Assembly (NCBI GenBank): GCA_964640665.1
Contig: CAZXHT010000009.1
Coordinates: 26,540 to 90,539 of the forward strand
Direction of reading: 5' to 3'
DNA from: DATKYQ01 sp964640665
GTDB lineage: Bacteria > Myxococcota > B64-G9
DNA: 64,000 bases
A model generated the notes under the pieces. That model searched no databases and had not been told where the DNA came from. It worked only from the letters and a program-made list of their open reading frames with translations. Below are positions 7,446 through 15,836 of this stretch, piece after piece. Positions within the stretch are counted from its first letter, which is position 1; each line of letters starts with the position of its first letter. A program made the position numbers and the translations under genes.

Positions 7446-9317
7446 GTGGTCGTAGCGGAAAAAAGAGAACCCGGCTCACGCCTTCCCGCCCTGGCGGCCT
7501 CGCTTGCGAGTTTTCTGCTTTACGCCTTCACCTGTTACCCCTCGCCTGACTGGCTCGACGGACCGGAGTTGGCCGGTGCGGCCCTGCGCCTGGGAATCTT
7601 TCACCCCCCCGGCTCGCCCCTGGCCGTATTGGTCGGACACATCGCCGTGCTGTGGCCTTTCGGCCCACCCGCCGGCGCACTCGTGTACTTCTCCGCCGTT
7701 TTCGCCGCCGCCTCCGTCTATGTCATGACCCGAATCATCCAGGAGGCCCGGCCGGCGCTCGGTTCGCGCGACGGTGTCCGGGACCATCTCTTTGCATTGT
7801 TCGCCGGACTGACATTCGCCGTCACGCCGGCCGTCTGGTTGCAGGCTATGCGGCTGGAGGTTTACACATTCGCCCTGCTGCTGTTCTTGCTCTCACTGCG
7901 CTCCCTGCTCGCGACCGGCCGGGCCGTCAACCCCAACGTCGCCGCCGGGCAGGCGCAGCGGGCCCTGTTTTTCTGCGGCCTGGGCGTCGCGATACACCCG
8001 CTCATCGCTCTTTCGGCCTTGGCAGGCGTGCCCGTATTGGCGGCCTCCCGCTACGGATGGCGCCCGTGGCTCGAACCCCGGGGAATGGCGCGCCTGGCGG
8101 CCTCGTTCCTGTTGGGATGTGCACCATTATTCCTGCTGCCCTTGATGGTGCGTGCGCCCGTCGACCTGCGCTGGGGAGATCCGACAACTCTTTCGGGTTT
8201 TATAAAGTTCGTCTCCGGCTCCGCCTTCGGGCATAGCTTCACGCTCATGGCTTCCAAACCGCACGGGGGTGAATTGCAAGCGCTGGCAGCACTGGCCCAG
8301 GGCCTGGGAATCCCGCTCGTCGTGGTTGCGGCAATCGGTATCTACCTGCTCGCAAGAACCCGGCCACGCCTTGCGCTCATGCTTTCGGTCGTGGCAGTCG
8401 CGGGCACACTGGGTCTCGTTCTCCAGCGAGGTTTTCGCCTCGACAACCCGGATGTCGGCGGTTACCTGCTTGCGGCAACAGCATCTCTTTTCTTGCTTGC
8501 GGCCTTGGGCCTGACAGCGGCTTCCGGTCTGCTCGCGGCCGTGCATCCTCGCGCTGCCTGGCTGGCTGTGGCGCTTTGGCCGGGATTGGCACTGGGATCG
8601 GCGCTGGCGGTCGAGCGGCCGCTGGATCGCTCCGGCTGCACGGCGGGCAGGGCGCTTGCCGCAAGGGCCTTGGCAGACCTGCCGACGGGAACCGTCGCCC
8701 TGCTCGCCGATTTCAACCTGGTCTTCATGTTCGACTACCTGCAGCAAGCGGAGTCGCTCAGAAAGGACGTTCAGGTGTTCTACCTGCGCGACCTTGCAAA
8801 CCCAGCCCTGCGCGCGGCCTTGGCGGGACAGGACTCGGAACTCGAGGCATTACTGCCGCGCTCTTCGAACCCCGATCGGCGCTCCTTGCTGCGCCTTGCG
8901 CAGCGGAGACCGCTGGCCCTGGACCTGGGGCCGCACCTGGCCTCGGAGGTGCTGCCCGTGTTGCAACCCGGCGGCCTGCTGTGGATGGTTCGGGAGAACG
9001 GCGTGCCGAGTGAGGCGGACGCGTTTCGGACCCAGGCGGCCTTCTTTGCCGATTTCGCCCCCCCGCTCTGTGGCCCGGGGTCAATCGACCGGCGCAGCGC
9101 CGAGGTCATAAGCTGGCACGCCTACTGGCAAGCACTCGCCGCTCGCGCCAAGGGGCTGGATATCGTCGCCGACGCGATGCTGTCCTGCGCAGCCTGCGCG
9201 AGCCCCGCGGATAAGACGATAGCCCGTGCGGCAGTCGGTCGCGGGTCTTTCAGTACTCCTTGGTGGGAGTACGGAAGGTCCTGTTATTGTATGAGTTGCC
9301 GCAGAAAGTCACCGTAA
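7446..9317 (+). CDS. DUF2723 family GT-C membrane glycosyltransferase-like protein
   Basis: The 623-residue protein begins at a GTG 13 nt after the permease stop. It has many membrane helices and the DUF2723 N-terminal pattern YPSPDWLDGPELAGAALRLG...FHPPGSPL, where the acidic residues in the first periplasmic loop match the catalytic position of protein-O-mannosyltransferase-like GT-C enzymes. A soluble C-terminal region contains DVQVFYLRDLANPAL. Sitting between pilus assembly genes and pilins, it is a candidate for glycan transfer to pilin or another secreted protein; this is inference. The last 23 codons run antisense through the end of the convergent pilin gene (68-bp overlap), so the C-terminus may have been altered by rearrangement. 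Confidence 0.75.
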   Translation: MVVAEKREPGSRLPALAASLASFLLYAFTCYPSPDWLDGPELAGAALRLGIFHPPGSPLAVLVGHIAVLWPFGPPAGALVYFSAVFAAASVYVMTRIIQEARPALGSRDGVRDHLFALFAGLTFAVTPAVWLQAMRLEVYTFALLLFLLSLRSLLATGRAVNPNVAAGQAQRALFFCGLGVAIHPLIALSALAGVPVLAASRYGWRPWLEPRGMARLAASFLLGCAPLFLLPLMVRAPVDLRWGDPTTLSGFIKFVSGSAFGHSFTLMASKPHGGELQALAALAQGLGIPLVVVAAIGIYLLARTRPRLALMLSVVAVAGTLGLVLQRGFRLDNPDVGGYLLAATASLFLLAALGLTAASGLLAAVHPRAAWLAVALWPGLALGSALAVERPLDRSGCTAGRALAARALADLPTGTVALLADFNLVFMFDYLQQAESLRKDVQVFYLRDLANPALRAALAGQDSELEALLPRSSNPDRRSLLRLAQRRPLALDLGPHLASEVLPVLQPGGLLWMVRENGVPSEADAFRTQAAFFADFAPPLCGPGSIDRRSAEVISWHAYWQALAARAKGLDIVADAMLSCAACASPADKTIARAAVGRGSFSTPWWEYGRSCYCMSCRRKSP

Positions 9318-9867
9318 TTTTGTTGCCGTCGGTGTCCGCCTGGGCCTGCACCACACACCAGGGCTGGACCGGTACGGCGTTGAACCCCTCCGCGTTCCAG
9401 TCCACGGCACAGTTTGCAACCAGGGCGGGCGGTATGTTCTGGTTAAGGTCGACATTCGCGCCGCCGGCGCGGGTAATAACCCGGTAGTTGAATGCCACGG
9501 CGCCGTCGGGCTTCCATCCAAGCAGCTTCCAGTCATCGAAGGTGCCGCCGGGTCCGTCCAGGTCGGCACAGCCGCCATCGGGCCAGATCAGCGTCTTCCC
9601 GGCGCCCGGGAAGGTGTCCCAGCCATTGGGACAAGGCGCCAGGTTGCGGGTGAAGTGCTGGTAACGGGTGTAGTATGCCTGCTCGGCCTCGATGATCCCC
9701 TGGATGTTGGCCGTGGCCTCGGACATGCCCGCCTCCTTGCCGTACATCGAGACCACCGGGATTGCCAGGGCTGTCAGTATTCCTATAATGGCGACGACCA
9801 CGATAAGCTCGATCAGCGTGACCCCTCTCGTCGTCGAAACTGCCTTCTTTTTTCTCGCCGCGGACAT
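9250..9867 (-). CDS. Type IV prepilin-like protein (third)
   Basis: The product (205 aa) has a basic leader, MSAARKKKAVSTTRG, then VTLIELIVVVAIIGILTALA. The cleavage site is Gly|Val with Glu at +5, so it would be cut by prepilin peptidase. The globular domain has several cysteines (CPNGW, GGCADLDG, NCAVDWN, PWCVV, FCGNS) and ends RTPTKEY, resembling the KTPSNEEY end of the neighbouring pilin. GGGAG lies about 8 nt before the start. It follows the next pilin gene by 63 nt, so both probably come from the sigma-54 promoter near 10.54 kb. It is more diverged from the first two pilins and could be a minor pilin. Confidence 0.88.
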   Translation of the reverse strand: MSAARKKKAVSTTRGVTLIELIVVVAIIGILTALAIPVVSMYGKEAGMSEATANIQGIIEAEQAYYTRYQHFTRNLAPCPNGWDTFPGAGKTLIWPDGGCADLDGPGGTFDDWKLLGWKPDGAVAFNYRVITRAGGANVDLNQNIPPALVANCAVDWNAEGFNAVPVQPWCVVQAQADTDGNKITVTFCGNSYNNRTFRTPTKEY

Positions 9868-9930
9868 TTCAGAGTCTCCCGGTCAATCGTTCCAGGCAAG
9901 CTGCAATCGGCCCGATATCGTAACGTCGCT

Positions 9931-10488
9931 CTAGTACTCCTCATTGCTGGGAGTTTTATACACCGTCTTGTTGTGCGAACTGATGTAGTAATGCGCATCG
10001 GTCCCGTTTTCATTGATATCGCCGCAGGCCTCCACGACGAACCAGGGCCGCCGATGGGCGGGAAACACCGTGCCCACATTTACCTCTCCGGTCAAGCTTT
10101 GCGGAGCCGAGTTGTCGTCCACACCGTTGGCGTTATATGGCGTGCTAACCGAGTAGGCATAGTATGTCGGCCCGCCGGGGTCGAAGCCCAGTTGGATCCA
10201 GGGCGACCCTGGAACGTCGGGCCAAAGCACGGAAGCGCTGCCCGTGGCACAGTTCCCTCCGGGTGTGAAGGCGATGTCTCCCGTGTATCGCTTGAAATCG
10301 ACAAAGTAGGCCTCTTCTTTCTCGCGGATGCCCTGCAGAACCGTATAAGCCTCCGAGGCTTTCGATCTCATCAGGTAACCCCTGAAAACCGGTATGGCGA
10401 TCGCAGCCAGGATGCCGATTATCGCAACCACTATTATCAGCTCGATCAAGGTAAATCCCGAAGCGCGCAACCGCGGAAACCGTGTCAT
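9931..10488 (-). CDS. Type IV prepilin-like protein (fourth)
   Basis: I place the start at the ATG at 10488, preceded by GGGAGGA with good spacing; an ATG 13 codons upstream is less likely. The 185-residue product has a short leader MTRFPRLRASG, then FTLIELIIVVAIIGILAAIA, the class III signal with Phe +1 and Glu +5. Residues following the helix (FRGYLMRSKASEA) resemble the pilins at 3.5-4.8 kb, while the C-terminal half resembles the gene downstream of it (WPD, PWFVVEACGD, YKTPSNEEY). A sigma-54 promoter lies about 50 nt upstream. It is the first gene of a two-pilin unit convergent with the DUF2723 gene. Confidence 0.88.
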   Translation of the reverse strand: MTRFPRLRASGFTLIELIIVVAIIGILAAIAIPVFRGYLMRSKASEAYTVLQGIREKEEAYFVDFKRYTGDIAFTPGGNCATGSASVLWPDVPGSPWIQLGFDPGGPTYYAYSVSTPYNANGVDDNSAPQSLTGEVNVGTVFPAHRRPWFVVEACGDINENGTDAHYYISSHNKTVYKTPSNEEY

Positions 10489-10536
10489 ATTTTTCCTCCC
10501 ACCTGATGGGTGGCAAACTTGAATCATAGAATACCA

Positions 10537-10552
10537 AGCAAATTACATGCCA
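10537..10552 (-). promoter_or_regulatory. Sigma-54 promoter of the second pilin pair
   Basis: On the minus strand TGGCATGTAATTTGCT matches the sigma-54 consensus TGGCACG-N4-TTGCW at all key positions, with GG and GC exactly 10 nt apart. Transcription would begin near 10526, giving a 38-nt leader to the ATG at 10488. The site lies just downstream of pilR, which encodes the likely activator. Confidence 0.78.
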
Positions 10553-10728
10553 GCATGCCGGAAATAGCTTGTAGCACCCACATGGGCACACCCACGGCTA
10601 GCGCTCCGAATTTCATCACGTTTTTGCACGGGTCGGCCTAACGCCGGATTTGTCCTATCCAGAATACGGACCCCTCAACCTGCCGAACTGCGCAATTATT
10701 ATACAGCTTGAAAGGTTTACACGTTTCT

Positions 10729-12090
10729 TCACTCCAGTCCATGTTTTTGGATGCGGTAGCGAATCGAACGGAACGATATTCCCAAAAGCCTTGCGGCTTC
10801 CTTTTTTATTCCGCCCGAGAGCTTCAGTGCCTCTTCGAGGAGCTTGCGTTCCACCGAGGAAAGCATCCCCTCGAGATCGGCGCCCTCCGGCGGCAGCTCG
10901 ATCCCGCCGAGCGCCGGCGCTTTCCACTCCCGGCGCATGTACTCGGAAAATAACTCCGGGCCGATTGGGCCGTCGGCGGACAAGGCCACCGCCCGCTCGA
11001 CCATGTTTTGCAGCTCACGCACGTTTCCGGGAAAATCGTACCCGGCAAGAACTTCGAGTGCGTCGCGCATGACGATCGGCGTCCTGCTGCCGGTCGCAAA
11101 GGCATCGAGGAAATGCCCGACGAGGGCGGGGATGTCCTCGCGTCTCTCCCTGAGCGGCGGCAACTCGATGCGGATCACGTTCAGCCGGAAGAAGAGATCT
11201 TCCCTGAAGCCGCCCGTCCTTACTTCCCGCTCGATATCGCGGTTGGTGGCCGCCACCAGCCTGACATCCACCGGACGGTCAACGGCGTCTCCCAGCCGCC
11301 TGACAAAGCGCTCCTGCACGACGCGCAACAGCTTGACCTGGATTGAAGGTGGAACCTCGGCAATCTCGTCGAGAAAAACAGTCCCGCCGGAGGCCAGCTC
11401 GAACAAGCCCTTGCGATTCGTGGTGGCGCCGGTGAAGGCTCCCTTGACGTGCCCGAACAGCTCGCTCTCCATCAGTTGCGAAGGGATAGAGGCACAGTCG
11501 ATGGGTACGAAAGACCCGTCGCAGCGTTGGCTGCGCAGGTGTACCGCCCGAGCCACCAGATCCTTGCCGGTGCCGCTCTCGCCGGTCACCAATACGTTGG
11601 AAGGCGTCGGAGCCACCTGCTCGATCAGCCGGTAGACCTCCTGCATGCGGGCGCTCTTGCCTATGATATTGCCGAAGTCGTAGCCACCCCTCAGTTCGGC
11701 CCGCATGCGCAGGTTCTCGGACAGTAATCTCTGGCGTTCGAGGGCCCGGTGCACCACAACCTTCATCTCGTCCACCTCGAACGGCTTGATGACGTAGTCG
11801 TAGGCGCCAAGGTTCAGAGCCTCTATGGCCGTCTCGTTCGAGGCGAAGGCGGTGATGACGATCACCTCGACGCCCGGGAAGTTCTGCTTGACGTGCTTGA
11901 GCAGTTCGATACCGGAGCCGCCCTTCATCTTCAGGTCGGTGATCACCAGGTCGGGTGCCGCCCGTTGCAGCGCCTCGACGGCCGCGGCCATGTTCACAGC
12001 GGTGGCGACGTTCAGGCCCTCGCCGGAAAGCAGGATCTGCAAGAACTCGCGCATCGAGCGCTCGTCGTCTACCACCAGGATCTCATTCAT
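10729..12090 (-). CDS. pilR: Sigma-54-dependent response regulator PilR
   Basis: The 453-residue protein has a receiver domain (acidic pocket Asp8/Asp9, phospho-acceptor Asp52 in LVITDLKM, Lys102 in YVIKPF). An AAA+ domain follows, with Walker A TGESGTGKDLVA (about 169-180), the sigma-54-contacting GAFTGA loop (217-222) and Walker B GTVFLDEIAE. It ends in a Fis-type helix-turn-helix (GGIKKEAARLLGISFRSIRYRI). It should open sigma-54 promoters when phosphorylated by the kinase encoded upstream, whose gene overlaps it by 8 nt. Position at the end of pilB-T-C-S and next to pilins with sigma-54 promoters supports PilR. Confidence 0.93.
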   Translation of the reverse strand: MNEILVVDDERSMREFLQILLSGEGLNVATAVNMAAAVEALQRAAPDLVITDLKMKGGSGIELLKHVKQNFPGVEVIVITAFASNETAIEALNLGAYDYVIKPFEVDEMKVVVHRALERQRLLSENLRMRAELRGGYDFGNIIGKSARMQEVYRLIEQVAPTPSNVLVTGESGTGKDLVARAVHLRSQRCDGSFVPIDCASIPSQLMESELFGHVKGAFTGATTNRKGLFELASGGTVFLDEIAEVPPSIQVKLLRVVQERFVRRLGDAVDRPVDVRLVAATNRDIEREVRTGGFREDLFFRLNVIRIELPPLRERREDIPALVGHFLDAFATGSRTPIVMRDALEVLAGYDFPGNVRELQNMVERAVALSADGPIGPELFSEYMRREWKAPALGGIELPPEGADLEGMLSSVERKLLEEALKLSGGIKKEAARLLGISFRSIRYRIQKHGLE

Positions 12091-13417
12091 CGTTCACCCC
12101 CGGCATCCCCGGCAGGAGCACGCTGAACCTGTTGCCGCCCCCGGCGGGACTGTCGAGAGAAATGCTGCCTCCATGGGCCTCGACGATCCTGCTTACCGTG
12201 GCCAGTCCCAGTCCGCTGCCCTCTTCCTTGGTGGTGAAAAAGGGCTCGAAGATGCGCTCGCGGATATCCGCGGCGATCGCCGGCCCGTCGTCGGCGACCT
12301 CTATCACCGCCCGGCGGACGCCGGCGGCGTCCTCGACCGTGCGCAGCCGCACCCATACCCGGGCGGGCGCGGCCTCGACGGCGTTCTTCAAAAGGTTCCA
12401 AAGCACCTGGCGTATCTGGTCGGCGTCCACCCGTGCGCTAAGCTTTTCGATTTCCGTGCCGACTCGGGGGCGGCCACCGTCCAGGGATCCCGTGTATACC
12501 GAAACCGTCTCTTCCACGAGTTCTCCAAGGTCGCACCGCTTGGGCCTAAGTTCCCGGGGTCGGGCATAGGCTAAGAAATTCGTCAGCAAGGCATCCAGGC
12601 GGCGAGTCTCGCGCAGTATAATATCCGCCAGGCGCCGGTCGGCGTCGGCGAAGCCCGGGGCTTTTTTTAGCACCTGGACCGCGCCGCTGATCGAAGCCAG
12701 CGGGTTGCGAATCTCGTGGGCCATGCCGGCCGCCATCTTGCCCAGGGCGGCCATCTTTTCGGCCCGGCGTACCGAGACCTCCAGGCGCTCGAGATCTATC
12801 TCGGTCTCTTCGAGCCTGCGGCCGGTGCGCCTGAGCTTTTCTCCGAGCGTGCCCGACAGCCAGGCGATGGCGAAGTAGGCGGTGTAGTTCAACGCCAGCA
12901 GGTAAACGATCCTGCCGGTCGCAGGCGGCGGAGCGGCCCTTCCCTCGGGCATCACCGGCAGAATGCCGCGGTTTTCCAGGATGAACACCGCTCCCAGGAA
13001 AAGGCAGCTTAGGCTCGCCGTGAGAAAAGTGCCCCGCCGCGAGGAAAAGACAGTGGTGACGATCACCGGCAGGGCTAAAAAGAAGCAGAAGGGGCTCTCG
13101 ACCCCGCCGGTCAGGTAAACCAGGAAGGCTGCCACCAGGACGTCGAAGACGATCTGGCCCTGGACGTGCAAGCCGATGTTGAGGCGCCCGAACTTCAGCC
13201 ACAGGAGGGAGGCGCCGGTGCCCAGGTAGACGACGGCGACGATGCCGTACAGCATCACCTGCGAGGCGGAAAAAAACAACAGGCTGCTGCGCAGGTTGAA
13301 GAAGATGGTCGAACCGAGCAGCGCCGAAATAAGCGCCGCCCGCGAAAACAGCAGCACCAGGAATCGACGCCGCTCCTCGGGATCCGCCGGCCGTCTCTCC
13401 TGCGTCTTCGACGTCAC
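12083..13417 (-). CDS. pilS: Sensor histidine kinase PilS
   Basis: The 444-residue protein has about six N-terminal membrane helices (residues 20-190), a coiled linker, then HisKA with the phospho-acceptor His234 in GMAHEIRNPLASI. The HATPase domain has the N box NLLKNAVEAA, the G1-type VADDGPAI and the GSGLGLATVSRI lid. The membrane-embedded sensor without a large periplasmic domain is typical of PilS, which senses pilin level in the inner membrane. The gene overlaps pilR by 8 nt and follows pilC by 6 nt, so it belongs to the pilB-T-C-S-R operon. Confidence 0.92.
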   Translation of the reverse strand: MTSKTQERRPADPEERRRFLVLLFSRAALISALLGSTIFFNLRSSLLFFSASQVMLYGIVAVVYLGTGASLLWLKFGRLNIGLHVQGQIVFDVLVAAFLVYLTGGVESPFCFFLALPVIVTTVFSSRRGTFLTASLSCLFLGAVFILENRGILPVMPEGRAAPPPATGRIVYLLALNYTAYFAIAWLSGTLGEKLRRTGRRLEETEIDLERLEVSVRRAEKMAALGKMAAGMAHEIRNPLASISGAVQVLKKAPGFADADRRLADIILRETRRLDALLTNFLAYARPRELRPKRCDLGELVEETVSVYTGSLDGGRPRVGTEIEKLSARVDADQIRQVLWNLLKNAVEAAPARVWVRLRTVEDAAGVRRAVIEVADDGPAIAADIRERIFEPFFTTKEEGSGLGLATVSRIVEAHGGSISLDSPAGGGNRFSVLLPGMPGVNDE

Positions 13418-13423
13418 GCGGCC

Positions 13424-14638
13424 CTACCCGACGACGCTCGCCAGGCTGAAGATGGGCAGGTACATGGCGATCAGGAAGTAGCCCACCACGCCGCCCAGCA
13501 GAACCAGCATCATCGGCTCGAGCAAGGCGGTGAGCGAATCGACGGCCGAGTCTACCTCGTCGTCGTAGAAGTCGGCTATCTTGTTCAGCATCTGGTCCAG
13601 CGCGCCGGTGTTTTCGCCGACGGCTATCATCTGGACCACCATGCCCGGGAACACCCCCGATTCGGCCAGGGGCTCGGCCATCGTCTTGCCCTCGGATATT
13701 TGATCCCGCGTGCGGTAGATGGCCGCCTCAACCACCTTGTTGCCCGCCGAGCGGGCCACGATTTCGAGCCCGTCGAGAATCGGCACGCCGGATGAGACCA
13801 TGGTGCCCAGCGTGCGGGTGAACTTGGCCACGGCCACCTTGCGAATCAGCGTGCCGAAGATCGGCATCCTGAGGATCATGGTGTCCCACATCACGCGGCC
13901 CTTGGGCCACTTCTTGAAGTAGTGCACCCCGGTCGGCAGGCCGATTATGAACCCCAACACGTAGTACCAGTTGTGGCGCATCCAGTCGGACAGGTCGATC
14001 AGGTTCTGGGTCATGCCCGGCAGGGACGCCTTGGAGCCGAAGTCTGCGAACATCTTCTTGAAGACCGGGATGACGTAGTAAAGCAACACCAAAAGCACCA
14101 CGATGGCGATGATCACGATGCAGATCGGGTAGACCATGGCACCCTTGACCTTCTTCACCAGCTTCTGGTTCTTCTCGATGTAAACGGCCAGGCGCGAAAG
14201 GATGGTGTCCAGGATGCCGCCCACCTCGCCGGCGGCCACAAGGTTGACATACAGGTCGTCGAACACCTTGGGGTGCTTTTTCAGAGAGTCGGCGAAGGTC
14301 GCGCCCGATTCGACGTTCTCCTTGATGGCCATCAGGATTTCCTTGAAGGCCTTGTTGTCCATCTGCGTCCCGAGAATCTCGAGGCACTGCACCAGCGGCA
14401 GCCCGGCGTCGATCATGGTCGAGAACTGGCGGGTGAAGATGACCAGGTCCTTGGTCGAGACCCCGCCGAACCCCGGCATCTTGGGAAAATGGATTTCGGT
14501 CGCCTTCTTCTTGACCTTCTCGGGGCTGATGGCCTGGGCGCGCAGCTTGCGCTCGACCTCGGCTGCGTCCTTGGCCTCGATCACGCCGTTTCGCAGCTCA
14601 CCGCCCCTGGTTTTGCCCTCCCAAACGAAAGTCGCCAT
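13424..14638 (-). CDS. pilC: Type IV pilus inner-membrane platform protein PilC
   Basis: The 404-residue protein carries two T2SSF domains. The first begins near FTRQFSTMIDAGLPLVQCLE and the second near FTRTLGTMVSSGVPILDGLE, each followed by a membrane helix, with a third helix at the C-terminus (LEPMMLVLLGGVVGYFLIAM). It is the inner-membrane core on which the PilB and PilT motors act to build and retract the pilus. It lies 27 nt after pilT and 6 nt before pilS. All expected family features and length are present. Confidence 0.95.
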   Translation of the reverse strand: MATFVWEGKTRGGELRNGVIEAKDAAEVERKLRAQAISPEKVKKKATEIHFPKMPGFGGVSTKDLVIFTRQFSTMIDAGLPLVQCLEILGTQMDNKAFKEILMAIKENVESGATFADSLKKHPKVFDDLYVNLVAAGEVGGILDTILSRLAVYIEKNQKLVKKVKGAMVYPICIVIIAIVVLLVLLYYVIPVFKKMFADFGSKASLPGMTQNLIDLSDWMRHNWYYVLGFIIGLPTGVHYFKKWPKGRVMWDTMILRMPIFGTLIRKVAVAKFTRTLGTMVSSGVPILDGLEIVARSAGNKVVEAAIYRTRDQISEGKTMAEPLAESGVFPGMVVQMIAVGENTGALDQMLNKIADFYDDEVDSAVDSLTALLEPMMLVLLGGVVGYFLIAMYLPIFSLASVVG

Positions 14639-14665
14639 GTGGTCATCCTCCGAAAAAGGATTTCA

Positions 14666-15793
14666 TCAGCGGTTCGTGCCGCCGGGTCTGCCGGCCCGTG
14701 CGGCCCGGTATCCCTGCGCGGATTCGCCGGCGGCGCCGGCGAGCATGTTTCTAAGCTCGTCCACGTCGGTGCTGCGGCCAATGCACTCGTCCAGCGTGAT
14801 CATCTTTTTCTGGTAGAGCGTAAGCAGGCTCTGGTTCATGGTCTGCATACCGTACTTGGCCTGGCCGACCTGCATCTGGCTGTAGATCTGGTGCACCTTG
14901 TCCTCGCGGATCAGGTTGCGAATGGCCGCGTTGGGCACCATCACCTCGGTCGTCAGCGTGCGTCCCTGCCCCGAGGCCTTGGGCAGAAGCTGCTGCGATA
15001 AAATCCCCTGCAGCACGAAGCTGAGCTGCGCCCGCACCTGGGGCTGCTGATAGGGGGGAAAGACATCCAGGATCCTGTTGATCGACTGCACGCAGTTGTT
15101 GGTGTGCAGCGTGGCGAATGTCAGGTGCCCGGTCTCGGAGATCACCATGGCCGCCTCGATCGTCTCCAGGTCGCGCATCTCGCCGATCAGCACCACGTCG
15201 GGATCCTGGCGCAGGATGTACTTGAGCGCCCGCTTGAAGCTCTGCGTGTCCGCCCCCACCTCGCGCTGGTTGACGATGCAATTCTTGTGGGGATGAAGGT
15301 ACTCGATGGGATCCTCGACGGTGACGATGTGTTCGTGGCGCTCGTTGTTGATCTTGTCGATGATCGAAGCCAGGGTGGTCGACTTGCCCGAGCCGGTCGG
15401 GCCGGTAACCAGCACCAGCCCGCGCGGGCGCTTGGCCAGCTCGGCGACGATCGGCGGCAGGCCCAGCTCCTGAAACGAAAGGATCTTGAAGGGGATGGTC
15501 CTGAAGGCCCCGGCCACGGCGCCGCGCTGCATGAAGATGTTGGCCCGGAAGCGGCTCAGGCCCTTGACGCCGAAAGACAGGTCGAGCTCGTTTTCTTCCT
15601 CGAACTTGTGCTTCTGGGCATCGGTCAGCACCGAGTAACACAACTGGCGCGTTTCGACCGGCGTCAGCGGAGTGGTCTTCAACGGCACCAGCCTGCCGTC
15701 GATCCGCAACTGGGGGGGAGTACCGGTCGTGACGTGCAGATCCGATGCGCCCTTTTCGATGATCGCCTTGAGCAACTGGTGAAGATTGGGCAT
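14666..15793 (-). CDS. pilT: Twitching motility ATPase PilT
   Basis: The 375-residue secretion ATPase has Walker A GPTGSGKSTTLAS, an Asp box VTVEDPIEYLH, Walker B QDPDVVLIGEMRD and a His box TGHLTFATLHTN. The C-terminal motif AIRNLIREDK is diagnostic of PilT and needed for retraction. It powers pilus depolymerisation in the cytoplasm at the PilC platform. It lies between pilB and pilC, as in the Myxococcus and Geobacter clusters. Confidence 0.95.
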   Translation of the reverse strand: MPNLHQLLKAIIEKGASDLHVTTGTPPQLRIDGRLVPLKTTPLTPVETRQLCYSVLTDAQKHKFEEENELDLSFGVKGLSRFRANIFMQRGAVAGAFRTIPFKILSFQELGLPPIVAELAKRPRGLVLVTGPTGSGKSTTLASIIDKINNERHEHIVTVEDPIEYLHPHKNCIVNQREVGADTQSFKRALKYILRQDPDVVLIGEMRDLETIEAAMVISETGHLTFATLHTNNCVQSINRILDVFPPYQQPQVRAQLSFVLQGILSQQLLPKASGQGRTLTTEVMVPNAAIRNLIREDKVHQIYSQMQVGQAKYGMQTMNQSLLTLYQKKMITLDECIGRSTDVDELRNMLAGAAGESAQGYRAARAGRPGGTNR

Positions 15794-15836
15794 CTTGTTC
15801 TCCCGTATCGAGTCGCGGCAATAAAGTCTTCCGCGT

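Noticed and set aside
13922..15001. 359-codon open frame antisense to pilC/pilT
   Set aside because: It spans two real, overlapping-operon genes and has shadow-like composition.
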